DNA of 64,000 bases from Pseudocercospora fijiensis CIRAD86 (GCF_000340215.1 NW_006921553.1:175510-239509); one strand, 5' to 3'; positions 1 to 11,550 are shown, counted from the first letter of the stretch. The notes: generated from the letters alone by a model not told the origin. Translations and numbers: made by a program.

Positions 1-1035
1 AGTTGCTAGCGCTAGAGACCGAAGAAACTATTATACTAGGCCTAGTTTAATTAAGCTACATTCTTATTAAGCAACGCGCTAATAATGTTGTTAAGGGTGC
101 TGTTATCAATAGTGTACTCTAAGGCTCGCATTTGCTCTCGGCGCATCTATACGAAAGACTCGTAGAACGGTGCAATTTGTATAATAAATATATAGACAGC
201 CTAATATTAGCTAATAGCCAATTTAGTGTCCTTTAAGGTACCGAGCTTCTTCTTATATTTATTATAGAACTTCTCGACATCCTTACTATCGTAGCGAAGG
301 GTAATATAGTCCTAGAAGAGCATGAATTCAGTAGACCCACCTTTACTAGTATACTTCTTGTATAGATAACTCTATACTGCCTAGGAGGTATCGAGTCTAA
401 GTAACGACTGCTAAATCTCCGACATATAGTTAGCGAATATCTACGTACGCGCTAACTAGTCCTTTGCCTCCTATTTATCTTAGCGGTCTTTAAATTGCTC
501 CTGTGTTTTAGTAGACGACAGCTTGACTTTAGGCTTTAGGCGGGTCCCTTAGATATAGCGCTATACCTATATACCTTTAAGGGTACCCTTAGCGGCATAG
601 GCCTATACTAGATAGTTCTCCTTATTCTTTAGCTTAGGGATGTTGCTTATGTAAGCGTTAGTAGTCGTAGGGGGAGCTATTACAAACAGCGACGGCGATG
701 TTAATATAGAAAGAGACTATAGACTTGTCTTAAGAGGCGGCGGACGGCGCGCCTATATTCTAGTATAGCGGACAGCTAATACTAATATTAGAAACCGGTA
801 TAGCGGACAGCTAACACTAACGGTAGCCGACTCGAGTCGGACTAGCACCTGCTAGAACACTCGAGGGCGGCGGCGAGGGTAGCGGCGACGATAATAGTGT
901 CGGCGCAATTTGTAGTAACGAGCGCTATCTACGTAGTAGTCGGATTAACTATTAGAAAACGTATAGAATGCGTTAGAAACGTAGGGGGCTTATAACTACT
1001 TGATGTAACTAATGTATTGAAGAAGGACTAATCTA
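1..1035. repeat. RIP-mutated block at left edge
   Basis: CpA and TpG are scarce, TpA is frequent and CpG is kept, as expected after repeat-induced point mutation. Composition becomes ordinary at about 1,035. The block holds a reverse-strand Copia gag remnant (about 25-700). At 760-830 a short duplication of a segment containing TATAGCGGACAGCTAA is visible. The element continues beyond the window. Confidence 0.8.
25..700 (-). mobile_element. Copia-type gag remnant, RIP-mutated
   Basis: The reverse strand gives one frame of about 220 codons interrupted only by TAG/TAA, which are what RIP makes from TGG, CAG and CAA. The frame begins near 700 with Asn-Ile-Pro-Lys-Leu, followed by a Lys-Glu-Asn-Tyr-Leu motif and a Trp-to-stop position, the arrangement typical of the N-terminus of Ty1/Copia Gag (UBN2/Retrotran_gag type). 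It continues through a charged helical region towards the window edge. No protease, integrase or RT of this copy is visible. The family is recognised by motif only. Confidence 0.55.
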
Positions 1036-1189
1036 TATAGAAGTCCGAAGATGAAGTGCAGCAGTTGCAGCCTCAGGCATCAGGCACGTGATGGACCCTG
1101 ACACCTGGACACACACTCCAAGTCATACTGTTATGCGTCCGAAAGATCGTGTCTGATATCAATCTCATCTTGCGGCTTAGCGGGCTTCG

Positions 1190-1580
1190 AGTTCCGTACA
1201 AGTATTGTCGGAAGCCGGGCGCTTCACACAATCCAGATTGCCGGCTTTCAAGACATGCGCTTCAGTGTTGGGACAGGAAGTCGTTCCTAAGAGTCGATAA
1301 GCGGCACCACAACCTGGGGTGTGCCCCAAACTGTCAGTTCTCAATGCAGCTGCTTCAGGGCGCTACGTACGTCCAAATTGTCAACCCCAGGGTGTTACGC
1401 AGGAACCGCTCCAAACTGCCACTTTCCAATGCAGCTCCTTCGATGAATGGGACAGGAAGTGGTCCAAATTGTCAAGCTTCATGGCAGGTCCTTCAGCGTA
1501 CGATGCGGAAACATGTCGAAACTGTCAGTTCCCAAGGCAGGTGCTTCAGCATAGGGACTGGGAGTGGTTCCTAAACATGG
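1190..1580 (+). repeat. Irregular array of a TCCAAACTGTCA motif
   Basis: Copies of CCAAACTGTCAG or close variants lie near 1,326, 1,371, 1,411, 1,463 and 1,517, spaced about 36-55 bp. They alternate with a second motif (GGGACAGGAAGTGGTCC, near 1,270, 1,448 and 1,555) and CAGGTGCTTCAG-like words. Frames crossing the array are open but have no coding character I trust. The reverse complement of the same motif recurs at 6.66-7.25 kb. Confidence 0.55.
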
Positions 1581-4125
1581 GCAAGCATGCGCACAGCCTG
1601 TGTTATGGTGGGCCATGTCGCGAGACTGTGAGGAAAACCAAAGCCCGGAAGATGCATCTATGCTCCTTCTTCTGTCGCTCCTGTTATGATCAATCCTGGA
1701 CTAGGAGTTCAGCTTGCGCGATCTACGCACTCTCGACATCAATGCATCCAAGGATCCTCCAGCTCGAAGCCTCAAGAAGGCAACATATATGGCAGGATCA
1801 TTCGGCACCATTGGGTGGAAAACGGTATGCCAGAGACCTTCCCATTGCAGCCTCTGACAGCTCACATCGTCAAAGCACCTGCTTGCGCAAGCTTCAAATC
1901 CAACATCAAGACACCCGGAATCTGGATACACGCACTGTTGGTGCGCAAATTGGTCATCACAACCTCAAAGGCACATGCTCACGAGTAGGCAGAGGCTCGA
2001 TGCCTTACGCCCAGCATACGATTCTGCGAAATACATTAGCCTCTTCGACCGAAAGTATGCCAAACTTCCCACCAACTTCGAGCCAGACAGCGACGATACA
2101 TTCAGGAATCCGCATACCGGAACAAAGTTCATGGAAGAGACTCGCCAGGATGGGACGAACACAGAAGCAGGCTTTGACTGAAAATTTGAGGAGGGCATAG
2201 AGACCTGTTGTGTTGAACTTGAGACGGAACGGAAAGAGCGTGCAAACTACGAGCACAGCAAAAGGTGTGCGCGCGCTGCCCGAGATGCGGCGTGAATCGT
2301 ATCCCATGGAGATTGAGAAACTGGAATATACAAGATCTGGGTCGAAATTGCTGTAGATTGCTCATGCTCTCAAGTAGGAATGAGCTCCGCTCTTGAAGTT
2401 TCGAATCCTTTCACGATCCATCATCTGCCAAGCGTAAGAAACGCCTTCAGTAGCTGTTGCCTACGCTACAATGCTGCAGCCTTGGATGCAATCCCAAAGC
2501 CATTGATAAAGCTTGACCGATTCGCGCTAGTCTTTGGCTTCGCACTCTATGTCTCAAGCAGCCAAAGGCAGTAGCATGATTCCTGAGAACGGCAGACCCG
2601 TAGTCGGGAATTCGTCAAGGTCCACGTCTTTTGGAGCTCAACCAAGAGAACTGAAATTCCTTTTGGTCCTGCCTATCGATTTCATGTCACACCCTCGTAG
2701 TGAGGTTCTTGCGAGGATTGGTTGTCGAGGCCGCTTCTTGCTTCTGCTCCTGCGTCGGAAGGCCGATCGATGATCACAATAGGATAGACCTCGCTTCTCG
2801 GTCTTCCTGATCACATTTGATTCTGTTCATAACTCGCTGACCCTTCTTTTTGCGATCTTACCCTTCGACTGTATAGCGACAGTTGGTGAATCAGACCAGA
2901 TCATATTGATTCGCATCTCCCGCTAGAGCGTCCCACGCATTCCGGCTAAGATGTCATTCATGATTGCTCTTGCAGCTTCAATTCCAGCGGAAGGAAGCTC
3001 CGCGATAGCAGTGCAGGCCGCCTGTGATTATGACCGCGAAGCTGTTGGATCGAAGTGTGAAGTGTATTTGCACGGTATAGTGCGGGAAGACACCAAGTTG
3101 CAGCAATCTATTGTAATTTGAATATGAAAAGCACTCGTTGAATGGAAGAAATGCGAAGCTTTGTAGACCATGGCGACACGCTATGCTTGATTTCTCGAAT
3201 GTGACGCACTGTGTGTACAGTGGTCTTGCAAACAGCAGCTAGCTGACCAATTGCACACCCCTTTCGAGCTGGCACCCAATGTGGCAAGCATTGCGTCTTC
3301 CTCGTGTAGCTGAGATCCACCGAGAGAGGCGCCCATAGGCCAGAAAAACTACCCATGCCCGACATTTCCGGTCTCGTCTGGGCTCTCTTACGAAGTCATG
3401 ACAGCAACCCACCTCAAGATTTCCAGAAGCTCCAGGTCCAGATTGGATAATGTCATGATCTTTTAAAGTAGACCTCGGGAGAGCCTTCAGCTTAGACCAG
3501 AACCAAAGTGATCATAGGAGCTTCCACCTGGGAGCGTGCCACCAGTCTGCCCAGCGTGTGGGAGAAAGTGCATGTGGATTTTCAGGCGAATGGGAAGTCA
3601 AAGATGTCTGCTGGTCTGCGCAAGAAGATGAAGAATGTATAGCCGGTCTAGGGGATTGTGTAGTTGAGGAGGACTATCCAGGGCAAAGATTGCGTTGAAG
3701 ACAGAGATCTAGCCCAGAAGAATTGAGTATCTTTATGGGATAGATGCATGACCTTCCGTGATCAGGCAAATCTGCCCGAGCAATTGCAACCCGTGTGCGC
3801 TTGGTGTAGTTGGTAATTATGTAGAAGCTGGAACTCGCACTCTCGATGTTGATATGAGATCCACCGCTGACGTCGTGAATAACTCGCACGCGTTTGCGTA
3901 ATGCTATTGCGGTGGCAGTGCTGGGGGTGATGTTTAGCGATGTGCTGCTAATGTTCGGCCGGAGAGGTGGCGCAACCGGTATGTGGTGCAGAACCTCGAA
4001 ACGAAGTATGCGGCAACATCAAGGCAGTAAGTGTCGATCCCAAAGGTAGACACCAACTCTGGCGTGGACTGCAGGCTGGTTGTGGGATGATAGGCAGCAA
4101 GATGGACACCAGGCGCCCCGGTGTC
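1581..4125. other. No supportable gene; ordinary composition
   Basis: Short open frames exist on both strands (for example the plus frame ending at 2,200 and a minus frame at 3,108-3,365). None has a clear start context, splice sites or a recognisable domain. I see no transposon ends or long repeats here. Confidence 0.5.
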
Positions 4126-4224
4126 TACGATCCACGATCCACGATCCACGATCCACGATCCACGATCCACGATCCACGATCCACGATCCACGATCCACGA
4201 TCCACGATCTACTATCCACGATCC
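4126..4224. repeat. (GATCCAC)n 7-bp tandem repeat
   Basis: About 11 perfect copies of a 7-bp unit are followed by a few imperfect ones. Because 7 is not a multiple of 3, each strand encodes the same heptapeptide in all three frames (Ser-Thr-Ile-His-Asp-Pro-Arg on plus; Ser-Trp-Ile-Val-Asp-Arg-Gly on minus). This explains the overlapping open frames without any gene. Confidence 0.95.
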
Positions 4225-5320
4225 TTGCGATACATCTTGCACCTGATGTGGCGATTCTGCGGCGCAAGGATAGCAGCAGTCTGACCAAAGAACTTTGCTA
4301 CGACCCAGGTGAGAACCAAATGTGCTACGCAGTGCGTTGTAAGGGGTAGTCGTTGTGCGAGCAAAGATATTGTGTAGGGTATGTGTTGAGTGCTTGGTAC
4401 TGGGGCAGAGGGAAGTCGAAACTGCGACACACCGCAAAGACTGTTCCAAAGTCCGAGGCCGCGCAGGCTCCAGTCCCAAACCTGGCTCTTGAACATGAGA
4501 TTGGGCGCTTTCAGTATTGCTCTTTGGCTGGGATCGCGTCGTTGTTGCAATCCTATCCAGATTGACGAAGGTAGAAGGTTCTGTACGTGCGAGACTTGCG
4601 CCAACGCTTGATTTAGATAGAGATGTGTCGAGTGGCAGTGTTTAAACAAGAGGCGAAGAAAGACCTATTAAGTGCGTGCTCTCGGTTCACTGCTCGCCAA
4701 TTCTCATGGTGGTACGTGCTGCGGAGGCTGCGGAGGTTCTTGTGAGGGCATGAAAACTGTGTATTCGACGAGGTGCGAGATCCGCCGAGGGCCCGGGGCC
4801 TCGCATGGAGCAGGTGATTGCGTATTTTGAGGGAGTGTAGCTCGAATGGAGGACCACAGCGTACGACACGGCGGTCTGCTTCACTGCGTTGTCTTTCAGC
4901 TGGCTCGGGCTTGGAACTTCGGTTGTCTAGGAGTAGGAAATGCAGTCACAGTCAGATCATATCTTCAGCAGACAACACCCAGTGCAGCTGCGGATTTGCA
5001 AGACGCACCTTGTGGCGGACATGACAATGTAAGCTGAACGCGATCCACACGTAGCCGGGCGTACGACGAGGAGAATTGGGTCGAAGTACCGATTCAAGGG
5101 AGTCGGGGATGGCGGGCAGGGCCTTCTGGTGAGACTGTGGAGAGATTGTCAGAAGCGTGCGAGCTCGTGATCTTGTCGAGTCAGTAAGCTCAGTAATGCC
5201 AGTAGAAACGAGCGCCATCGTCATTGAGCCGAGATCGTGGAAGTTCAGAGGAGAAAGCATACTGTTTGCTCATCATCATCGGCTCGACAGGCTCATTGTT
5301 CGGTGTATCCAGAACGTCTT
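4225..5320. other. No supportable gene
   Basis: Only short conflicting frames are present on both strands. A minus-strand stretch at about 5,180-5,345 reads as a plausible continuation of the decayed gene to the right. Nothing else is recognised. Confidence 0.4.
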
Positions 5321-6249
5321 TCATTGCTTTTTCATCTGCGAGGTAGCCTTGCTGATGAGGCGTGGATAAGCGTCAACTTGTCGTGGCTTCTTCCTCTTCT
5401 TGGGAGGACTCTTCCCCGAAGCCAGAGGGATGAGGTCGTCCTTCTCGTACGGAAGTGTCTCAGTATGAGGTGTTGGAGGTGGCTGAACAGCCGGTGTCGT
5501 CGCTGAATGTTGAGGGTGAAAAGTTGTTGTCTTTACCGAACGCTGCGGACCGACCGGGAATGCAGCGCTTCAGTGCTTTTGGGAGCACCAACAGTCTTCT
5601 CCAGCACCTCCAGGACCCATGTCAGCAGTCCGCTTGGCTTCTGGAGGGTGTTGGTTGACCTGCAAGCGCGCAGCTTGTCCGAGGTGTGTATAGAAAAGGC
5701 CGTCGCCTTGCTCGCTCTTGCGTTGCTGTCTTGGTTTTGCACAGCATTCATCATAACCCTAGTAGCCTGACTCCTGCAGCGAGATGAGATACTGAGGCGG
5801 ATACGCTCCAGCTTGTCGAGTGCTGACAGCGGCGTGTACTGCTGGAGCATGTCGTCGTCCGAGTGAGGAGGTGGAGAGTCACTGTTCGGCGGAGGTGCCT
5901 GGTTGTGCGAGAAGCCATTATGGCTGCGGAGGCGAAGAGAGGGAATCCTCCGGTCATTATTGCTGACTGGTGTTAAAGACTCTTTGACCTGGTGCATGTT
6001 GCGGTCGGGCGCTATGCAGCGGAGTTTGAGAAACAGAACGGTGCGTCGCCGGTGCAAAGTCGGGATGTGGTCGATCAAACTACGAGAGAACGCGTGCTGT
6101 AAGAGAGGAGAGGGAGAAGGCTGGCGGGAGAATTCGGAGATGCTGTGGTACTTAACTGTCGAGGCCTTGCGAGTTATGCGGAGTCCAGAGAGCGCGTATG
6201 AAGCAGCGACTGTTGAAGTCGACTGATCGAGGTCTGGTTGTCCGGACAT
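5321..6249 (-). pseudogene. Frame-disrupted gene with basic NLS-like motif
   Basis: A minus-strand frame starts at the ATG at 6,249 and runs 238 codons to 5,533. It is Ser/Pro-rich, with an Asp-Asp-Asp motif after proline repeats and a possible helix around Ser-Ala-Leu-Asp-Lys-Leu-Glu. Reading then has to change frame: the next stretch, ending at 5,321, has good codon usage and encodes a basic cluster Pro-Pro-Lys-Lys-Arg-Lys-Lys-Pro-Arg at about 5,381-5,407, like a classical monopartite nuclear localisation signal. A GTAAAG...TTCAG pair lies at the junction but leaves the frames out of phase, so an intron alone does not rescue the model. I call it a decayed or mis-sequenced gene of unknown function. 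Confidence 0.35.
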
Positions 6250-6419
6250 GGCGCACGGTGCGCGGTCATGTCGCTGTGCCTATCGCAAACTGAGGCCCGT
6301 AGCCTGCTTTCTGTAGAGCCTTTTTGAGAGAGTCGCTTGCTCACACAGTAGCCGCGAGGGAAATGATACAGGCTTTGTCCGGCGGAAGTATGCTGTCACT
6401 TATGGATTTTGCAGAGGAT

Positions 6420-7260
6420 GTCCAAAATGTCAGTCGCGCCTCTTGGATTGCAGGATGGTCCAAACTGTCAGCAGCCTTGGAGTATCCTTCTCCGCTTCCC
6501 GGGACAGCGAAAACCTCTGGAACAGACGAATGTGCACAGAATCAGTTGTTTATTCAAATGCATTGGGTTCCGAGATGTATCCCTTCAGACATGCTGGGGT
6601 AGGGGTTCGAGGTTTTGACAGGCCGGACGCGTCTTTGACGCGGGGTGCCGGGGGAGCGGGCGACGCTGACAATTTGGACACACTTTCCCCATCAGCTCGG
6701 GCGCCCACTTCTTGGTAAAGTACGGAGCGCAATTTGCACGCCGAAGGGCGGATGGTAGGTTCCTATTCTACACGTCGCGACGATGTGGACGACATGGAAA
6801 CCATGCATTCTGCGTATATATGTTCTCAAAATCATCAAGATAGGACGGTTTGGATGCAATTTCGCGCCGAGTCGCAGTGCTAGCTGACAGTTTCGGCACA
6901 CTTTTCCCGATGCAACGCTCTTAGCACCTGGTCTCGGTGTTCGCTGACAATTTGGACACACTTTTGCGGGGTTCACGGTGAGACTGACAATTTTCACTCA
7001 TTTTACCGACGCTCGACAGTGTAGGTCTAGCAGTTCGGTCGCAATTATCGCACCGAGCTCCCGTACGTCGGCCAAATTTCAATAGAACTCTGTAACGGGC
7101 AAGATAGTTGTGCGGTGTCAAGTAGCTCCATTGATCAGTTCTGGTCATTGCGCTGCGACTTGCTGACATTTTAGACAGGCTTGGTGGGGCTCTGACGTTT
7201 TGGGCGGCTGTTGTAAAGCCGAGTCCGGGGTCGGCTAACAGTTTGGGCGTACCTTCAAGT
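6420..7260 (-). repeat. Array of a TGACAATTTGGACA motif upstream of the 879-aa gene
   Basis: Copies of GCTGACAATTTGGACACAC or close relatives occur near 6,666, 6,882, 6,942, 6,983, 7,161, 7,191 and 7,233, often followed by TTTT and C/G-rich bases. Two inverted copies (TCCAAAATGTCAG, TCCAAACTGTCAG) lie at 6,421 and 6,459. The spacing is irregular, unlike a simple minisatellite. The array ends about 230 bp before the ATG of the 879-aa gene, so it could be a cluster of protein-binding sites or the relic of a dispersed repeat. Confidence 0.6.
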
Positions 7261-7479
7261 TGCTACGCAACGATTCCCGAACGCGCCGCGCATTCTCCGC
7301 TTGGTGGACATTCAGTACACAGCGACAACAGCTTCATATCGCATGAATTGGTGTGCCGCGCACCTACGATACCCGAGCGCATACTCCTCTGAGCAGCTTA
7401 TGCCTCCGCGCATTGTTCACGCAAACAAAGTCTCGCCCGCGCGCCCGCTGACGCATCACCTCTGCTACATTGCAAAGCT

Positions 7480-10119
7480 ATGGCAAGGACCCGTAAATCG
7501 ACAGTCTCTGCGGCACCACGACCACGATCAAACGCTGCACAACCGCCAGCTGGACCGCCGCCACTACCCGACATGAACGCACAAACCACGCTCGCCTCCT
7601 ACTCTCGCTCGATCGAAGAACACATCACGACAAACCCCGACAAGGCGCTCGAGCTCTTCCGAGAAGCATACCATGAGCACATCACGGCAGACCGCATACA
7701 CTCAACGGTTCAGCCATACCTACGTCAGAACGCGCCCGATCTGAACGATGCGCTTGTATCGCTGGTGGAAGGGAAATTCCAAGCATGCAGCAAGCAAGCT
7801 CAAGCGCATTATCGCGCACTTCAAAAGCCACCATGGAGACGGGATCACTTGACCATCTGGTGCTTTTTCAGTTACAATGGAGATTTTCCAGGATACAAAT
7901 TCGCAGGCGGTCTGCGGGACCTTTCGGATGGAGAGAAGGATTTCAGGCGAGCGATGGTATTGCTCAATGACGCTCGGGCGCAGAGGTTCTTGGGGACGGA
8001 CTACAGGATGTTGGAGGAGCAGAGAACCCACGCCAGGAATCGGAAGAAGGCGTGGGTTATTGGTGATATCAGAGCTGCAATTGAGGCGTGGATAGCGGGC
8101 AGGGAGGGGAGGAGTTTGGAAATGATTGGGAATCGGAGGAGGGATGTGTTGGGGGAGGAGAAGAAGGAAGATGGCAGGACTACGAGATGGCAGAAGGTGA
8201 AAGCCAAAGCCAAAGACAAGACAGGCGGTGAGAGTGTGGACAGCGAGGGCGAGACGCCAGAAACCCAGGGACATGGGCCTGCTGCAGGCGCTGCAGCTGG
8301 AGATGGAGCTGGCAGGTGTGAAGGACAAGACGAAGACGACGACAACGAGAGACCAGAAGGCCAGAGAAATGGTGCTGAGACAGGCGCTGCGGCTGGAGAC
8401 GGCAGCTCTGAAGGGCAACATGAGGACAGCGACAATGACGAAGACGGATCCAGCAGCGAGAATGATGACAATGATCAGCGCAGCACTGGCACTGGTGAGT
8501 CGAATGGTTATGATGATGATGGGTTGAATAGCGATGATGGGCCGAATTGCAATGATGGGCTGAATTGCAATGATGAGGCAAATGGACACGATGGGCCAAA
8601 TTGCAATGATGAGCAAAATGGCAGCAAAGGCCGCCTTCCAGAACGCCTTCGCACGAATCCGAGTGCAAGCAGAAGCGGGAGTCGGTCGCCGGAAGCGGGG
8701 CGGGGCGGGCGGGAACTCCGGCTTTCTGGCAATTCAGACCCTCGCTCCTCCTTGAATGGTTTCAACGACGACATTGACGACCAATTCCCGACCAACGACG
8801 AGTCCGTCCTTAGCCCCAAGCGTCCGTCCACGCCGCGCACGCCTTCTGGAGACAATCAAGAAGATTCCGGCGACAACGACACCGCTGGTCCTGGCTTTCC
8901 GCCCGGCAACGACGCGCCTTCACCATCGCCTTCACCTTCCTTTCTACCGCTACCCTTACCGACACGTCTCAAAACTCCCGCAAAGTCCGCCAAGTCCAGT
9001 ATGTCTGAAGCACGACGTGTCAAGCGAGCACGCACGACCATCTCGGCCCTTCACAACACGACAGGACTGTCGTTGCAGCCATGGCTGGACCTCTTCTCGC
9101 CAGTGCCCGCGTCGTCGCAGTCACCAATGCAGAGCTTTCTTGACGAGAGACGCGTTGAGGCCGCCATCAAGACCGCCGACCGAATACTGGCTGTCCTTCC
9201 CGCTACGAATGCCGCTGACGAACAAGACGACCGCGCACTCGCCGTCATCACTGCAGACAAGGTCGATGTCTACGTACGCGCTCCCCACGAAACATCAACC
9301 CGCGACGTCTCGCTCTTCTCGTCTCTCCACGCGCAGCTCGCGTCCTCCACCCCTCCGCCGCCACTGCCTATGCCTCAGTTCCTCCCGCTTGCCGACCACA
9401 TGGCTGCCGATACAGGCACGCGGATCGCCATCACCGCCGTTCAAGAGCTAGTTGTGGACAGAATGCAGGAGGTGGAAGACTTGGACGTATGGCGTCAGTG
9501 CCTTCATATGTCCGCAGCGCAGGCTGCGACTCCTCCACGAGACATCTTCGATATCTACGTACCTGCACTCTCCAGCAATCCAGAGAACGCAATCGAGGGT
9601 CCCGTTCGGTCGGCACCCACTGCCATCTTCAGTCGGGAGTCAATCTTTGCAGCGATGGACTCGTGGGTACACCTTCTCGGCCGCCTGAAGCGCACCAAGC
9701 GGCAGTCCGAAATCATCCGCGAACGCTTGCGCAACCTTGTCGAAGCCGACCCCGACAACGACGAAGAAGCAGGAGCAGCAGAAGGAGTGGAACAGGAGCT
9801 CGTCAGTCTTCGCCGTCTGAAGGAGACCTATGAGAGGCTACTTCCCACACTCGGTTCCGGTGAAGCCCACCAGACGCTGCTCCAATCAATGCGTGAAGTG
9901 GATACGAAGATATCGGCTCTTGCGCAAAACAGGATCGACCCAGCCGTTGCTGCTGTACGGAAGAGAAGGGAGAGCATGATGAGAGCCCTTGCCAACAACA
10001 TTTGTCAGTACCAGGATCAGATCACTGAAGTCGTGCGGAAGATTGCCGCGTATCGGCGAGCATGGGCAGATCTGGCGGAGGAGATTGGAGCTTACATGGT
10101 GGACGATGTTCGGGAATGA
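7480..10119 (+). CDS. 879-aa hypothetical protein, acidic centre, C-terminal coiled coil
   Basis: This is the longest uninterrupted frame in the window and needs no intron. The start AAAGCTATGGCA has an acceptable Kozak context. After a Pro/Ala-rich N-terminus, residues 35-215 form a globular-looking part rich in Trp, Tyr and charged residues (it contains Arg-Arg-Asp-His-Leu-Thr-Ile-Trp-Cys-Phe-Phe). Residues about 220-390 are acidic low-complexity sequence with an 18-bp (6-aa) Asn-Cys-Asn-Asp-Gly repeat near 8,520-8,625. A basic Arg-Arg-Val-Lys-Arg-Ala-Arg cluster near residue 510 could be a nuclear localisation signal. Residues about 700-870 are helical and charged, probably coiled coil. 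I recognise no family. It lies directly downstream of the TGACAATTTGGACA array. Confidence 0.8.
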   Translation: MARTRKSTVSAAPRPRSNAAQPPAGPPPLPDMNAQTTLASYSRSIEEHITTNPDKALELFREAYHEHITADRIHSTVQPYLRQNAPDLNDALVSLVEGKFQACSKQAQAHYRALQKPPWRRDHLTIWCFFSYNGDFPGYKFAGGLRDLSDGEKDFRRAMVLLNDARAQRFLGTDYRMLEEQRTHARNRKKAWVIGDIRAAIEAWIAGREGRSLEMIGNRRRDVLGEEKKEDGRTTRWQKVKAKAKDKTGGESVDSEGETPETQGHGPAAGAAAGDGAGRCEGQDEDDDNERPEGQRNGAETGAAAGDGSSEGQHEDSDNDEDGSSSENDDNDQRSTGTGESNGYDDDGLNSDDGPNCNDGLNCNDEANGHDGPNCNDEQNGSKGRLPERLRTNPSASRSGSRSPEAGRGGRELRLSGNSDPRSSLNGFNDDIDDQFPTNDESVLSPKRPSTPRTPSGDNQEDSGDNDTAGPGFPPGNDAPSPSPSPSFLPLPLPTRLKTPAKSAKSSMSEARRVKRARTTISALHNTTGLSLQPWLDLFSPVPASSQSPMQSFLDERRVEAAIKTADRILAVLPATNAADEQDDRALAVITADKVDVYVRAPHETSTRDVSLFSSLHAQLASSTPPPPLPMPQFLPLADHMAADTGTRIAITAVQELVVDRMQEVEDLDVWRQCLHMSAAQAATPPRDIFDIYVPALSSNPENAIEGPVRSAPTAIFSRESIFAAMDSWVHLLGRLKRTKRQSEIIRERLRNLVEADPDNDEEAGAAEGVEQELVSLRRLKETYERLLPTLGSGEAHQTLLQSMREVDTKISALAQNRIDPAVAAVRKRRESMMRALANNICQYQDQITEVVRKIAAYRRAWADLAEEIGAYMVDDVRE
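8505..8630 (+). repeat. 18-bp coding repeat (Asn-Cys-Asn-Asp-Gly)
   Basis: Six or so imperfect 18-bp units built on AATTGCAATGATGGGC lie in frame inside the 879-aa gene. The unit length is a multiple of three, so copy number can change without breaking the frame. Confidence 0.8.
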
Positions 10120-10914
10120 GCTCATTGCGTGCGAGGAATGGCAATGGCGTTCATGCGGAGGGTGATGATGATGATGATGACAATCATGATGCAAACACTA
10201 CTGATATTGGCGAGAGTGAGCACGCGTGCAAGGGCATGACAATGATGGATGGTGGCGAGAAGACCATGGAAATGCGTGCTGGCTACGAAGCTGTGAGAGT
10301 CAGAAGAATCGACAGCCATGCTTCGAGTGTGTATGTATACCAAAGCAATGAATTACCTACTGCAATCTCAATCTGAATCTGAATCTCAATTTCAATCTCG
10401 GGCCACAAGAATCAACCCAAACCTGAAACTTACCTGGCCCCCGCCCACAGACTTGAGAGCACATTCCCTTTGGATCTTCGCCTTCTTTGGTTTTCAGTGT
10501 TCCCGCTGGAAGTGTACAAGAATCGTGGCGATGGAATGTGGTTTGGTGGTGTTTTACAGCCCATTGCAAATGAGGTACGGTATGCACAGTTCAGTTTCAA
10601 CAGAATGAAGCGATGGAAAGGTCTGCCTTTGATCCTTACTGCACTCTGCACTCTGCACGAGTCTGAATCTGATTCTGAGTCGTGACGACCAAGGTAGCGG
10701 GATGGTTGTGTATGGGATTATAGCGAAGGCAAGGGAAGCTGGAGAGTTGAGATGGGATGAAATTGGGATTGGGATTAAGACTGAGCCCGATATTCTTACG
10801 AAAGGACCTCTTCTCTACGCTCGACCGTTATAGTTCTACGTCTTGCGGAGTGGGATTGTTCGGGTATCGGAATCGTAGTTGCAGCTTTTGTGATTATGTC
10901 CAACAATTGCATTC
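10120..10914. other. No supportable gene; hexamer-like microsatellites
   Basis: A (GATGAT)n run at about 10,160 and AATCTG/AATCTC hexamer repeats at 10,366-10,405, with a short echo at 10,660-10,682, are visible. Frames here are short. Confidence 0.5.
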
Positions 10915-11550
10915 ATGCTTTCAAGTGCTTCCTTCCCATCGACTGAAATGCGTAACGTACGGGACCACTGTATCGAAGACTTGCGTGGATGGTGCATATC
11001 GATTTCTTCTGCAGCCGGTGCGACTTCCCGCAGGAACTCGACGACAATCGACGAAATTCAAGACGAGGCCCCGATCGAAACTTCGGAACACCTTTTGAGA
11101 TTCATGCCTAAGCTTGCTTCCTCCACTGCTCGCGTCCTGTCTCAATGCATACATTCTTGTGCCCGCTTGCAGCCTTCAAACCTTGCAAGCTTCCGCCATT
11201 GCTCGACGAAAGAAGGGCGTGAGACAAATGTCACTCGCAGGCTGGAATACCATAAGGCGCGAATCGTCTTCCCCACGGTTCCTGCAGCTGAATGTTGGTA
11301 TAATTGCACAAACTTGCGGACACGCCCGAAGCTGTTGGTACAAGGCACAGAGTCAGTCGGTAGATATGGAGTCGTAACAGGAATCCGTGCCAGAGGTGTC
11401 ATCCGCGCTGGGAGCCATCTTGGATATCATACTCGGCGGCAAAGACGCTCGCTCGAGCAGCGCGTTCGGCTCCAGGAAGTTCATTCGCTTGGGTGTGCTT
11501 CGTGTGCTGCAAGGTCTGGGACTTTGTTGCTGCCCGGATGTTCAGCTTGA
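10915..11550 (+). CDS. 211-aa open frame of unknown function
   Basis: The plus-strand frame is uninterrupted for 211 codons with mixed but plausible codon usage, and starts Met-Leu-Ser-Ser-Ala-Ser-Phe-Pro. It is moderately basic with scattered Cys and no signal peptide or membrane segment. The opposite strand is also partly open (11,142-11,402), so the frame may be accidental. No family is recognised. The next feature downstream is a 15-bp repeat. Confidence 0.3.
   Translation: MLSSASFPSTEMRNVRDHCIEDLRGWCISISSAAGATSRRNSTTIDEIQDEAPIETSEHLLRFMPKLASSTARVLSQCIHSCARLQPSNLASFRHCSTKEGRETNVTRRLEYHKARIVFPTVPAAECWYNCTNLRTRPKLLVQGTESVGRYGVVTGIRARGVIRAGSHLGYHTRRQRRSLEQRVRLQEVHSLGCASCAARSGTLLLPGCSA

Noticed and set aside
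8228..9451. Other-frame open reading frames within the 879-aa gene (for example 8,228-8,527 and 8,756-9,451)
   Set aside because: They are shadows of a longer frame with better start context and codon use.
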